This document shows, piece after piece, positions 8,930 through 17,539 of a stretch of 64,000 bases of DNA (position 1 is the stretch's first letter; the number at the start of each line of letters is the position of its first letter). This stretch comes from Halobaculum limi (GTDB taxonomy: Archaea > Halobacteriota > Halobacteria > Halobacteriales > Haloferacaceae). Both the position numbers and the translations under genes were made by a program. Location: the NCBI RefSeq assembly GCF_029490015.1, contig NZ_CP120468.1:682001-746000 (forward strand). The letters run 5' to 3'. Under the pieces are notes generated by a model. That model did no database searches. It saw nothing but the letters and a program-made list of their open reading frames with translations, and was not told the DNA's origin.

Positions 8930-10354
8930 ATGCGCGGCGACGACGACGCAATACGGGTGCTCTACGTCGACGACGACGCCGATCTGCGGGACCTGTTCGC
9001 AGTCGGGTTGGAACGACAGAGCGACCGCTTCGAGGTGTCGACGGCGTCGTCGGTCGCCGAGGGACTCGACTCCGTCCGGTCGCACGACGTCGACTGCATC
9101 GTCAGCGACTACTCGATGCCCGGCGAGACTGGGGTGGCGTTCCTCCGACAGATTCGCGAGACGGACCCGAACCTGCCGTTCATCATCTTCGCGGAGACGG
9201 GCGACGAACGGGTGGCGAGTGAGGCCATCTCCGCGGGCGTCACCGACTACGTCGTCCGCGACGCCATCGAGAATCAACACGAACTGATCGCTCGGAAGAT
9301 CGAGACGTACGTCGCTCGTAGGCGTGCCGAACGCCACGCCGAGGAGACGAACGCGCGACTTCGCGAACTCGCGTCCGTCGCCGACGACGTGTTGTGGACG
9401 TTCTCGCCGGACTGGTCGGAGGTGCTGTTCATCAACGACGAGGCGCACGAACGACTGTTCGGGCAGTCGGCGGAGCACCTCCGCGAGGACCCGACCGCGT
9501 TCCTCGACCGCGTCCACCCGGACGACCGTGACCGGGTCCGACTGGCGATGGAGCGTGCCAGCGAGGGCACGCCGCAGAGCGTCGAGTATCGCATCCGGCA
9601 GTCCGACGCGGTCGAGGTATGGGCGGAGTCTCACTGTGAACCGGTCGTCGAAGACGGCGAGGTGGTGCGAGTGACTGGTTTCACCCACGAAATCACCAAC
9701 CGGAAACTCCGCGAGCGAGAACTGGCGAACGCGAACGAACGCCTCGAGCGGTTCGCTACGACGGTCGCGCACGACCTTCGCAATCCGGTCAACGTCGCCA
9801 GCGGCCATCTGGAGTTGGCTCGCGAGACCGGCGATACGGATTATCTCGACGCCGTCGAGCGCGGAATCGACCGAATCGAGGAACTGCTCTCGGACCTCCT
9901 GACGCTCGCACGTTCGGGCGAGGACATCGGCGACACCACGTTCGTCGACCTCGAGGAGGTCGTACAGTCGGCGAAGGGGACCGTCGGGATGGCCGACGCG
10001 TCGCTCCGGATCGAATCCAACGGCAGCGTCGAGTGCGACCCCGGGCGACTCCGAGAGGTCATCGAGAACCTCCTCCGCAACGCCATCGAACACAACGACG
10101 ACGCGGTGACGATCGCGATCGGACTCCTCGACGACCGAACGGGCTTTTACGTCGAGGACGACGGCGTCGGCATCCCCGAGTCGGAACGAGAGGCTATCTT
10201 CGACGACGGCTACACGACCGTCGCGAAGGGGACTGGCTACGGCCTCTCTATCGTCGACCGCATCGCCGCCGCTCACGGGTGGGACATCACGGTCACCGAG
10301 GGAAGCGACGGCGGTGCACGCTTCGAGTTCACGGGCGTCGCCGTCGACGACTGA
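8930..10354 (+). CDS. Hybrid sensor histidine kinase: REC-PAS-HisKA-HATPase
   Basis: Soluble 474-residue two-component protein. The receiver domain (about 8-125) has phospho-Asp D60 (CIVSDYSMPG), but the conserved Lys after strand 5 is replaced by Arg (TDYVVR, R110). A PAS domain (about 145-258) precedes HisKA with H281 (VAHDLRNP) and a HATPase with N384, DDGVGI (410-415) and GTGYGL (434-439). The architecture parallels the larger kinase at 1915-4686, and REC and HATPase segments are clearly alike, so they are probably paralogues. The start at 8930 fits a TATA box 27 bases upstream; longer in-frame extensions run antisense into the neighbouring gene. Confidence 0.9.
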   Translation: MRGDDDAIRVLYVDDDADLRDLFAVGLERQSDRFEVSTASSVAEGLDSVRSHDVDCIVSDYSMPGETGVAFLRQIRETDPNLPFIIFAETGDERVASEAISAGVTDYVVRDAIENQHELIARKIETYVARRRAERHAEETNARLRELASVADDVLWTFSPDWSEVLFINDEAHERLFGQSAEHLREDPTAFLDRVHPDDRDRVRLAMERASEGTPQSVEYRIRQSDAVEVWAESHCEPVVEDGEVVRVTGFTHEITNRKLRERELANANERLERFATTVAHDLRNPVNVASGHLELARETGDTDYLDAVERGIDRIEELLSDLLTLARSGEDIGDTTFVDLEEVVQSAKGTVGMADASLRIESNGSVECDPGRLREVIENLLRNAIEHNDDAVTIAIGLLDDRTGFYVEDDGVGIPESEREAIFDDGYTTVAKGTGYGLSIVDRIAAAHGWDITVTEGSDGGARFEFTGVAVDD

Positions 10355-10413
10355 CGGACTCACTCACGGGGATCGGCTACCGTCAGCATTGGTCGGCCGC
10401 CGCCCGCGCCGAC

Positions 10414-10851
10414 TCACTCGTCGTACAGCGAGTCGGCGATGTCCTGCAGGCCCTTGTCCACGCGCTTCGTGACGGTGTACACCGCCCGTTCGCCGGGGAC
10501 GCGCACGCCGTAGAGGTAGCCGGGGTCGACTTCGTCCACCTCGACGGCGTCGCCGGGGTCGCGGTCGTGGGTCCGTGCCCACTCGACGAGGCGATTCTCG
10601 CCCTCGCCGCTGGCGGATTCGCGCAGCAGTCGGCGGTCGTCGTACGCCCCTCGAACGAGCAGTCCCTTGGCGTCCGCGGCCACCTCGGCGTGTCGCTGGT
10701 CGCCGTCGAGGACGAGTCGAATCTCGTCGCCAGCGGACACCGCCGCCTCGTCGGGGAGGCGCAGACAGGGGAGTCTGGTGCCGCCCGAGCGAGCGAGGTG
10801 TGCACGGAGGGAGGTCACGCTTGGGGCGTCGCTGGCGAGTCTGTCGCTCAT
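10414..10851 (-). CDS. Conserved haloarchaeal protein of unknown function
   Basis: Cytoplasmic 145-residue protein (ATG at 10851). It has a beta-rich central section (GDEIRLVLDGDQRHAEVAAD) and a C-terminal strand-helix segment (GYLYGVRVPGERAVYTV). No catalytic motif is evident. It sits 26 bases downstream of the S6e gene on the same strand and may be co-transcribed with it, which hints at a link to translation, but this is only context. Confidence 0.7.
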   Translation of the reverse strand: MSDRLASDAPSVTSLRAHLARSGGTRLPCLRLPDEAAVSAGDEIRLVLDGDQRHAEVAADAKGLLVRGAYDDRRLLRESASGEGENRLVEWARTHDRDPGDAVEVDEVDPGYLYGVRVPGERAVYTVTKRVDKGLQDIADSLYDE

Positions 10852-10877
10852 AGATGTGAAAACGGGGTGAGGCGAGG

Positions 10878-11297
10878 TTACTCTTCGTCGTCTTCGTCGT
10901 CTGCGTCGGCCTCGGCCTCCTCTTCCTCCTCGTCCTCGCCGAGTGCGGCCGCGATGGAGCCCTCGACGCGGGCGTTGATCTGGACGGTCTCCTCGGAGAC
11001 CTGGCGACCGCGGACGGTGACGCGCTTGCGCTCGCCGTCGCGGGACGGCTTGTAGCCGACGCCACCTTCCAGGAGGAGTTCCTTCAGGTCACCGCCGGGG
11101 ACGTCCTCGCGCATCGGACGACCGGCCTTGTCGGAGCCACCGGTGATGGTGAGGTCGACGCCGTCGAGACCGACGGCGGTGCCGTCGACCTCCTCACCGA
11201 TCTCTCGGTTGAGGAATCGGTTGGCGTCCTGCCCTTCGACGTCGAACTGCCGCGTGTCGCCGGCGTCGTCGCCCACGACGATCTTGAATTCAGCCAT
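10878..11297 (-). CDS. rps6e: 30S ribosomal protein S6e
   Basis: Archaeal/eukaryotic small-subunit ribosomal protein, 139 residues. The family core is visible: an N-terminal strand ([19 protein letters not shown]), then [12 protein letters not shown], a hallmark of S6e, followed by the [15 protein letters not shown] segment. The C-terminal tail is an extreme Glu/Asp run ([19 protein letters not shown]), as usual for haloarchaea. The start MAEFKIVV at 11297 is chosen over upstream in-frame codons because it begins the conserved domain. Confidence 0.95.
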   Translation of the reverse strand: MAEFKIVVGDDAGDTRQFDVEGQDANRFLNREIGEEVDGTAVGLDGVDLTITGGSDKAGRPMREDVPGGDLKELLLEGGVGYKPSRDGERKRVTVRGRQVSEETVQINARVEGSIAAALGEDEEEEEAEADADDEDDEE

Positions 11298-11340
11298 TAC
11301 GGTGCAATGCTCGGTGGTGAGAGAAAAGACCGTCGAAAGC

Positions 11341-11371
11341 GTGGCCAAGCGAGCGTAGCGAGCGAGGCCAC
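11341..11371. repeat. Intergenic hairpin GTGGCC/GGCCAC
   Basis: A 6-bp perfect stem (11341-11346 with 11366-11371) encloses a loop with a repeated GCGAGCG/GCGAGCG pattern. It lies upstream of rps6e between that gene and the DHFR-like gene. The loop motif is the complement of the CGCTTCGCTC loops seen at 5574-5643, so it may be the same class of intergenic repeat. Confidence 0.45.
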
Positions 11372-11444
11372 GGAGTATGGGCACCGGCGGCGAGGTGTAC
11401 GCGACCGAACGAAGCGACCGTCTTCGCGACGAACGCCGCGACAG

Positions 11445-12005
11445 TCAGCCAGTGAACCGATAGTGGAGTTCGACGACACCACCGCCGAGCGACCGATTCG
11501 CGACGAGGTCGACCCGTTCGGCTTCGACCGCCGGATCGGACTCGAACAGCGGGATGCCGCTCCCGAGGACGACCGGCACGACGGTCACCCGGAGCGTATC
11601 GATCAGCCCGTGACGCAGGAACGACTGCGCGACTGCGGCCCCGCCGACCAGCCAGACGTGGTCGTGGAGTCGCGTGAGTCGGTCGACGACGGCCACTTCG
11701 TCGCCGGAGACGAACTCGACCGTGTCGCTGGCACGTTCGCGCTCTCGATGCGCGAGGACGTACGTCGGCGTGTCCGCGTACGGCCAGTCACCGAACGAGC
11801 GCACCTGCTCGTAGGTGGTCGCGCCCATCACGAGGGCGTCGACACTCGCGAAGAACTCCTCGTAGGCCGCCGTCGCACCACCACCATCCGTGTCGGTGTC
11901 CCCGCTGTCGTCGAACTGTTCGAGCCACTCGACGCCGCCATCGGCGTCGGCGACGAAGCCGTCGACGCTCGTCGCGATGTAGAGTGTCACCCCCGCAGCA
12001 GACAT
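11445..12005 (-). CDS. Dihydrofolate reductase family protein (RibD C-domain type)
   Basis: Reductase-fold protein of 186 residues. It shows VTLYIATSVDGFVADADGGVEWL at the N-terminus, ALVMGATTYEQV in the middle, VWLVGGAAVAQSFL for the cofactor-binding GG, and VVPVVLGSGIPLF near the C-terminus, all typical of the YyaP/RibD-C family of NADPH-dependent reductases. The start MSAAGVTLYIATS at 12005 begins the domain; the longer frame to 12107 would overlap the neighbouring cupin gene. It is unlikely to be the main folate enzyme; the substrate is unknown. Confidence 0.85.
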   Translation of the reverse strand: MSAAGVTLYIATSVDGFVADADGGVEWLEQFDDSGDTDTDGGGATAAYEEFFASVDALVMGATTYEQVRSFGDWPYADTPTYVLAHRERERASDTVEFVSGDEVAVVDRLTRLHDHVWLVGGAAVAQSFLRHGLIDTLRVTVVPVVLGSGIPLFESDPAVEAERVDLVANRSLGGGVVELHYRFTG

Positions 12006-12064
12006 ACCGAGGTGACGCGCCGAGCGAACAAAAGCGTGCGTCGAGGTCGGGGTTATCCCGCCGG

Positions 12065-12541
12065 CTAGATGTCCATCTCGTCGGTCACCGTCCCGCACTC
12101 GGTACATCGGATCGTCACGGTGCGGTCGGCCTCCGACACCTCCGGAGCCTGTACGGTTCGCTCCCCACAGACGTCGCAGTCGATCAGGTACTCGACCTCT
12201 TCGGTGTCGCGCGGAGCGCCGAGTGCGAACACCCGCGCCCGCCCGTCGCCGGTGTTGTGCCCGAGTTGGAACTCGCCGGGGGCAAATCGGATAATCTCGC
12301 CCGCCTCGACCGAGATGTCGTCGCCGTCCGTCTCGAAGGTCACGCGGCCGTCGACGACGTAGAACACCTCCTCTTGGTCGAGGTGGCGGTGGAGTCCGTA
12401 GCCGATGGTGTCGCCGGGGGTCAGATCGAAGACGTTGACCGCCATCGACTCGGTTTCGAGCGGTTCCGTGAGGACGCGGACGGTGTCGGCCGGACTCGTC
12501 GAGACGACGGGATCGACCGCGTCGATGACGATGTGGTTCAC
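12065..12541 (-). CDS. Cupin protein with C-terminal zinc ribbon
   Basis: Protein of 158 residues with a GTG start at 12541. Residues about 30-110 form a cupin barrel with the metal-type motif GLHRHLDQEEVFYVVDG and FAPGEFQLGHN. The last about 40 residues contain CDVCGE and CTECG, a four-Cys zinc ribbon. This fusion is not part of a plain sugar isomerase and suggests a binding or regulatory role rather than catalysis. It is on the same strand as the DHFR-like gene, with a 59-base spacer. Confidence 0.8.
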   Translation of the reverse strand: MNHIVIDAVDPVVSTSPADTVRVLTEPLETESMAVNVFDLTPGDTIGYGLHRHLDQEEVFYVVDGRVTFETDGDDISVEAGEIIRFAPGEFQLGHNTGDGRARVFALGAPRDTEEVEYLIDCDVCGERTVQAPEVSEADRTVTIRCTECGTVTDEMDI

Positions 12542-12595
12542 GGGGGACGTGTTCGCGGCGAGGCGAGAAAAACTGCGACGCTCGCCGTTCGCGGG

Positions 12596-13528
12596 CTATC
12601 CCAACCGAACGGGGTCGTCGCTGGCGACGAGGTCCACCTCGACCGTGTCGCCGACGGCGAACTGCGGGTCGCCCGCTTCGGGGCGAGTGACGAGTTTCAC
12701 GCCACCGCGCTCTCGGGAGGCGAACAGCGACAGGCCCGTGATTCGCTCGCCGTTCGCGAGGACGTCCACGTCCGCCCAGTCGACGTGGCGGCCGACACGG
12801 GTGCCGACGGTGGTTCCGAGGAACTGGACATCGTCGCCCGTGGTCGAGTTGTTCACCTTGCTCGCCTCAATCGCGCCCGGCACGCCGCCACCCGTGTAGT
12901 GACACAGGCCCCCGTCGAGCGGGATACCGTCGTCGTCAGCGACGGCGGTGAAGTCCGAGTCACCGAGCGACGCGGGTCGTCCGGGGGCGTCGAGTATCGC
13001 GTACGAACTCCCAGTCTCGACGACGGTGCCGGTGCCGTCCCACGACAGCGGCGTCACGTCGACGGCGGCCGCGAGTGGCTCCGACCCCGATGCGCGATAG
13101 GGGTTCTTCTCGCGGTCGCGCAGTTCGAGGTGAACGTGGTTGTCGACCCAGCGCCCGAAGAAGCCCGAGCGGACCATCTCACCCAGCGAGTCGCCGACCG
13201 CGACCACGTCGCCCGCTTCGACCGCGGGGTTGACGTGGAGGATTCGCGCGAGGGAGTCGCCGGTGTCGACGACGATGAGGTGGTCGTGGTCGACGGCGTA
13301 CGAGCGGTCGGGACACCGCACCGTCCGGGTGTCGACCACCGCTCCGGCGACGGGCGAGACGCCGGTGTTCGACTCGGGGTACAGGTCGACCGCACACGAG
13401 CGGTCGTGAGCCGGATACGGCGAGTTGTACAGCGAGAACATCCGATAGCGTGCGAGTAGGGAGGCGGGGAGCAGAATCGTCGCCTCCTCGTCGGCCGCGC
13501 CCGCGTCCGTACTCGCTGGCTCCTCCAT
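12596..13528 (-). CDS. M23-like (lysostaphin-fold) domain protein
   Basis: Protein of 310 residues. Possible zinc ligands in M23 order are H41 and D48 (AHDRSCAVDLYP), then H131 and H133 (DNHVHLEL), with GDVVAVGDSLGEM between them as in M23 endopeptidases. There is no signal peptide or membrane helix, so it would act in the cytoplasm, and haloarchaea lack murein. The C-terminal half is beta-rich and not recognised. It is probably a divergent M23-fold protein with a role other than wall cleavage. It is divergent from the lipoate-ligase-like gene with 52 bases between starts. Confidence 0.65.
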   Translation of the reverse strand: MEEPASTDAGAADEEATILLPASLLARYRMFSLYNSPYPAHDRSCAVDLYPESNTGVSPVAGAVVDTRTVRCPDRSYAVDHDHLIVVDTGDSLARILHVNPAVEAGDVVAVGDSLGEMVRSGFFGRWVDNHVHLELRDREKNPYRASGSEPLAAAVDVTPLSWDGTGTVVETGSSYAILDAPGRPASLGDSDFTAVADDDGIPLDGGLCHYTGGGVPGAIEASKVNNSTTGDDVQFLGTTVGTRVGRHVDWADVDVLANGERITGLSLFASRERGGVKLVTRPEAGDPQFAVGDTVEVDLVASDDPVRLG

Positions 13529-13580
13529 ACACGCCGCAGGCGACGCAACCGCTTAGGCGACCCGGCTCTCATCGGCGGGC

Positions 13581-14321
13581 GTGACGACCGACCGACTCGC
13601 AGCCGACGCCGACCGCGTGCGCGTCTACTGCGGCCGCCACGACGACCGGGAGCGCGACCGCGCGGCCACCGCCGCGATGCTCACCGAGACCGCAGAGACG
13701 GGCGTCCCCGCGCTTCGCGTGTGGGCACCCGGGCGGTCGCTAGCGTTCGGTCGCCGTGACGCCCGCGCCGACGGCTACGAGCGGGCGTGTGCGGTCGCCC
13801 GCGAACACGGCTTCCCACCTGTCGAGCGCTCGGTCGGCGGCCGTGCGGTCGCGTACGCCGAGTCGACGCTCGCGTTCGCCCACACCCTTCCGCTCGCGGA
13901 CGCCCGAACCGGCCTCACCGAACGGTACGAAGCCGCCGTCGAGGTGCTCGTGGCGGCGCTCCGCGACGCCGAGGCGGACGTCGAACCCGGAGAGCCGTCG
14001 GCCTCCTACTGCCCTGGCGACCACTCCGTTCGCGTCGCTGGCGGTGGCAAAGTCGCGGGCGTCGCACAGCGCGTGCGACAGGACGCGGCGCTCGTCTCGG
14101 GGTGCGTGACGGTCGCCGAACGCGGACCGATCCGCGCGGTCCTCGCGCCGGTCTACAACGCACTCGACGTCCCGTTCGACCCCGACTCGGTGGGATCAGT
14201 TGCGCAGGCGGGCGGCCCCGCAGAGGCTGACGCCGTGCGGACAGCGTTGGAGGCGGGATTCGTTGCGAATCGGACGGCGGAGAAACGCGACGTGCGCGAC
14301 CTGCCGACCGACGACGAGTAA
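13581..14321 (+). CDS. Lipoate-protein ligase A family protein
   Basis: BPL/LplA-fold enzyme of 246 residues (GTG start at 13581). The adenylate-forming signature is seen as ERSVGGRAVAYAESTLAF (equivalent to the RR-GGG loop) and the catalytic-Lys segment GGGKVAGVAQRVRQDAALVSG. It probably transfers lipoate or octanoate to lipoyl-domain proteins, which would connect it with the dihydrolipoyl dehydrogenase at 38268. The length is normal for the N-terminal ligase domain without a separate accessory domain. Biotin ligase is less likely because no BirA-type motif is seen. Confidence 0.8.
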   Translation: MTTDRLAADADRVRVYCGRHDDRERDRAATAAMLTETAETGVPALRVWAPGRSLAFGRRDARADGYERACAVAREHGFPPVERSVGGRAVAYAESTLAFAHTLPLADARTGLTERYEAAVEVLVAALRDAEADVEPGEPSASYCPGDHSVRVAGGGKVAGVAQRVRQDAALVSGCVTVAERGPIRAVLAPVYNALDVPFDPDSVGSVAQAGGPAEADAVRTALEAGFVANRTAEKRDVRDLPTDDE

Positions 14322-14349
14322 GCCGACTCCTTCCGGCGGCTGGCGATCC

Positions 14350-14784
14350 TCACTCCTCGGGCGTCGGCGACGCCGTCGGCTCCGGGATGTCGAGCGACAC
14401 CGATCCGGGCCCTTCGACGACGACGCGAAACGGGTCGTCCTCTCCCGGTATCTCGCGGAGGACGTACTGCTCGTCGGCGACGACGCTCCCGTCGAGAACC
14501 ACCTGCACTGTGAAGGTGTGGGCGTAGTCGAGCACCGGAACCATATCCTCTAGCGTCTCCGTCTCGTCCGGCGTCAGCGTCGTCGCCTCGGCGATCGGAC
14601 CGAAATCGCCCGACGTGATGGCGGTAACGACGTGACGCTCGTCGCTCTCGCTGACGGCATCGACGTCGATACCGTCGCTGTTGCCGAAGGAGACGCAGCC
14701 GGCGAGCGACCCGATTCCGGCGACGCCGGCGAGGCGGAGGACGGAACGGCGAGCGGGGTCGGTCACGGTCAGGTGTCCACCCAT
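14350..14784 (-). CDS. Tat-exported lipoprotein of unknown function
   Basis: Protein of 144 residues. The N-terminus has a twin-Arg motif (RRSVLRLAGV) and a lipobox (SLAGC), so it should be folded in the cytoplasm, exported by Tat and anchored by lipid outside the membrane. The mature part is acidic with beta-strand character, ending in a Pro/Thr/Glu-rich tail. No domain is recognised. It is convergent with the ligase gene (28-base spacer). Confidence 0.75.
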   Translation of the reverse strand: MGGHLTVTDPARRSVLRLAGVAGIGSLAGCVSFGNSDGIDVDAVSESDERHVVTAITSGDFGPIAEATTLTPDETETLEDMVPVLDYAHTFTVQVVLDGSVVADEQYVLREIPGEDDPFRVVVEGPGSVSLDIPEPTASPTPEE

Positions 14785-14861
14785 CTCGTTGGTAAGTCTT
14801 CTGTCCCCCTGGTCGCCGCGAACCCGCCGAACTTACGCCCGCCGGCGACACACCTCCGGCA

Positions 14862-16154
14862 ATGTCCACGCTGTTCAGCGCCGCCACGCTCGCGGACGGC
14901 CGGGTGCGCGACGTTCTCGTCGAGGGCGAACGGATCGCGCAGGTCGCAGACGCCGGAAGCCTCGACGCTTCCGACGCCGACGAGGTCGTCGACTGCGAGG
15001 AGTATCACCTGCTTCCGGGCGCCATCGACGCACACGTCCACTTCCGCCAGCCGGGATTCGGACACAAGGAAGACTGGCACACCGGGTCGCGGTCGGCCGC
15101 CGCCGGCGGCGTCACGACCGTCGTCGACCAACCGAACACCGACCCACCAACGGTGACGGGCGAGGCGTTCGACGGGAAGGCCGAGTACGCCGCCGAGTCG
15201 CTCGTCGACTTCGGCATCAACGGCGGCGTCACCGCTGACTGGGACCCCGACTCGCTGTTCGACCGGCCGCTGTTCGCACTCGGCGAGGTGTTCCTCGCCG
15301 ACTCCACCGGCGATATGGGCATCGAGGCGGACCTGTTCGCCGATGCCGTCGCCCGCGCGGCCAGCGAGGACACCGTCGTGACGGTCCACGCGGAGGACGC
15401 CGACCTGTTCGATGAGGCGGCGAAGGACCGGGACGACGCTGACGCGTGGAGCGCGTACCGCACCGCCGAGGCCGAGGCGGCGGCCGTCGAGCGAGCCTTG
15501 GAGGTCGGCGCGGACTCGGACGCCGCCATCCACATCGCACACACCTCGACGCCGGAGGGCGTCGACGCCGCCAGCGACGCGGGTGCGACCTGCGAGGTGA
15601 CGCCCCACCACCTGTTTCTCTCGCGTGACGACCTCGCGGAGTTGGGCACGTTCGGGCGGATGAACCCGCCACTGCGGAGTGAAGAGCGCAGGCAAGCCGT
15701 GTTCGACCGCGTCGCCGACGGCACGGTCGACATCGTCGCTACCGACCACGCGCCCCACACCCGCGCGGAGAAGGACGCGAGCATCTGGGAGGCACCCTCG
15801 GGCGTGCCGGGCGTCGAGACGATGCTCCCGCTCTTGCTCAACGAGGTGCGCGAGGGGACGCTCTCGTTGGAGCGTGTGCGCGACCTCGTCGCCGCGAACC
15901 CCGCCGAAATCTTCGATGTCGACGGGAAAGGCCAGGTCGCCGAGGGCAACGACGCCGACCTCGTGCTGGTCGACCTCGACGCGGTCACCGAAATCCGCGG
16001 CGACGCCCTCCACTCCAAGTGCGGGTGGACGCCGTTCGAGGGGCGCAAGGCGGTGTTCCCCGAGGTGACGCTCGTGCGCGGCCACGTTGCCTACGACGCC
16101 CGCGGCGACGCGGAGCAGTTCGGCGACGCCGTCGGCGAGAACGTCCGGGCGTAA
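14862..16154 (+). CDS. pyrC: Dihydroorotase
   Basis: Amidohydrolase of 430 residues that cyclises carbamoyl-aspartate to dihydroorotate in pyrimidine synthesis. The metal motif is DAHVHFRQPG (H58, H60), followed by KEDWHTGS and GGVTTVVDQPNT. Later metal-site segments include VTVHAEDAD, IHIAHTST and DIVATDHAPHT with the catalytic Asp. Its full length matches type I dihydroorotases. It appears monocistronic. Allantoinase is possible in principle, but the motif pattern and the absence of purine-degradation neighbours favour dihydroorotase. Confidence 0.92.
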   Translation: MSTLFSAATLADGRVRDVLVEGERIAQVADAGSLDASDADEVVDCEEYHLLPGAIDAHVHFRQPGFGHKEDWHTGSRSAAAGGVTTVVDQPNTDPPTVTGEAFDGKAEYAAESLVDFGINGGVTADWDPDSLFDRPLFALGEVFLADSTGDMGIEADLFADAVARAASEDTVVTVHAEDADLFDEAAKDRDDADAWSAYRTAEAEAAAVERALEVGADSDAAIHIAHTSTPEGVDAASDAGATCEVTPHHLFLSRDDLAELGTFGRMNPPLRSEERRQAVFDRVADGTVDIVATDHAPHTRAEKDASIWEAPSGVPGVETMLPLLLNEVREGTLSLERVRDLVAANPAEIFDVDGKGQVAEGNDADLVLVDLDAVTEIRGDALHSKCGWTPFEGRKAVFPEVTLVRGHVAYDARGDAEQFGDAVGENVRA

Positions 16155-16224
16155 CTGCGGCCGCGACGACCGCTGACGAATCCACACGACAACCGTTTTC
16201 ACGCTCCCCCGCCCCCCGTGAGGT

Positions 16225-16797
16225 ATGGCTGGGAGCCACCCGCTGGCTGGGTACACCGAGTTCTGGGACGACGTGATGGCCGATATGGAGGCCACCGCCG
16301 AGGAGTATCGAGAGGCGGGGTGGGACGTCCTCGAACTCCATCCGGGGGACGTGACGCCGTTGCCCAACTCCAGCGTCGTCGGGACGGACATCGAGGTGGA
16401 CAGACTCGGCTTCGACGTGCTTCTGCCGGGCGACGAGTTCAGCGCGGTCCAAGAACTCGTCGAGGAGTCGGCCGCGGAGTTCGACGAGTACGACGCTTTC
16501 CGCGCCCAACAGAGCGACGTGGTGTTCCTCGTCGTCGTGATGAAGGCGGAAGCCGCCGAGAAGGCGGTCGCGTTCCCGCTGTACTACGGCGAACAGCAGG
16601 CAGATCCGATGCTCCAACGCGCCGAGACGGCGGGCGAACTCCGCACCTACCTCCGGCCACTCGACGACTCCGAGCGCGTCGTCTTCGCGCACCACGGCCC
16701 GGCGAACCTGTTCCCCGCCGGGTGGGGCGAGGACGACGCTGAGGGTGCAGATGCGGTCGACGGGGCCGACGCGGGCGACGCGACTGACGAAGAGTAA
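16225..16797 (+). CDS. Conserved haloarchaeal protein
   Basis: Acidic cytoplasmic protein of 190 residues with a start ATG at 16225, about 27 bases after a TTTT box. The core (AGWDVLELHPGDVTPL, FDVLLPGDEFSAVQELV) suggests an alpha/beta fold, and a conserved-looking segment FPLYYGEQQADPML lies in the middle. The tail is an Asp/Ala/Gly-rich acidic extension. It resembles haloarchaeal DUF proteins without known function. Confidence 0.7.
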   Translation: MAGSHPLAGYTEFWDDVMADMEATAEEYREAGWDVLELHPGDVTPLPNSSVVGTDIEVDRLGFDVLLPGDEFSAVQELVEESAAEFDEYDAFRAQQSDVVFLVVVMKAEAAEKAVAFPLYYGEQQADPMLQRAETAGELRTYLRPLDDSERVVFAHHGPANLFPAGWGEDDAEGADAVDGADAGDATDEE

Positions 16798-16818
16798 CCG
16801 TTCTCGCGCCGCGTTCGA

Positions 16819-17406
16819 TCACTCGAACGCCACGTCCGCGAGCGTCGCCGTCTCGCCGAACAGCCAGTCTGCGTGGTCGACGGCGTACTCGCGATGGTCT
16901 TCGGTGATGTAGCCGAGGGCGTCTTCGACGACGACCGGCCGGTAGTCCCGAAGTCCCGCAGAGCCGGCGGTGTGGAGGACGCAGACGTTCGCGAGCGTCC
17001 CGCAGATGAGCAGGTCGTCGATACCGTGGGCGTCGAGCCATCCCTCTAATTCCGTCTGGTGGAAGGCGTCGTAGGTGTGTTTCTCGACGACGTGGTCGGC
17101 GTCGTCGGTCGGGAGGTCGTCGACCAGTTGTGCGTCCCAACTCCCCTTGACGACGTGTTCGCCCCAGCGGTCGAACTCGTCGTAGTAGTGGGCATCGTCG
17201 AACTGCTCCGGCGGGTGAACGTCGCGCGTGTAGACGACGCTCGCGCCCGCCTCGCCCGCGCGGTCGACGAGCGTCTGGACGGGGTCGATTGCGGCCGCAC
17301 TCGGGTCGGCGTACAGGCTACCGTCGGGGTGACAGAAGCCGTTCTGCATATCCACGACGACTACGGCGGTTCGGTCGGGATCGAACGTCATCGGCGATGA
17401 CGACAT
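16819..17406 (-). CDS. Cysteine hydrolase, isochorismatase/nicotinamidase family
   Basis: Alpha/beta hydrolase of about 195 residues. The catalytic Asp is in VVVDMQNGF, the Lys in VEKHTYDAFHQT and the Cys in ICGTLANVCVLHTA. A possible metal site (RDVHPPEQF) with a WGEHVV segment resembles PncA nicotinamidases, which turn nicotinamide into nicotinate. The starts at 17406 (MSSSPM) and 17391 (MTFDPD) are both possible. Nicotinate phosphoribosyltransferase lies 3.4 kb away, supporting but not proving a role in NAD salvage. Isochorismatase or another amidase activity is the alternative. Confidence 0.82.
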   Translation of the reverse strand: MSSSPMTFDPDRTAVVVVDMQNGFCHPDGSLYADPSAAAIDPVQTLVDRAGEAGASVVYTRDVHPPEQFDDAHYYDEFDRWGEHVVKGSWDAQLVDDLPTDDADHVVEKHTYDAFHQTELEGWLDAHGIDDLLICGTLANVCVLHTAGSAGLRDYRPVVVEDALGYITEDHREYAVDHADWLFGETATLADVAFE

Positions 17407-17539
17407 ACGCACGCTTCGGGGTCAGGCTCCGAAAATCCACGGCCGGACCACGTCGGCGTCTCCAGTCGCGAGTGACTGTCATCGTCGGGGTGTGGCAATT
17501 TCGGACAAGGTACTTTTACCCCCAGCACTACCTCTCCGT

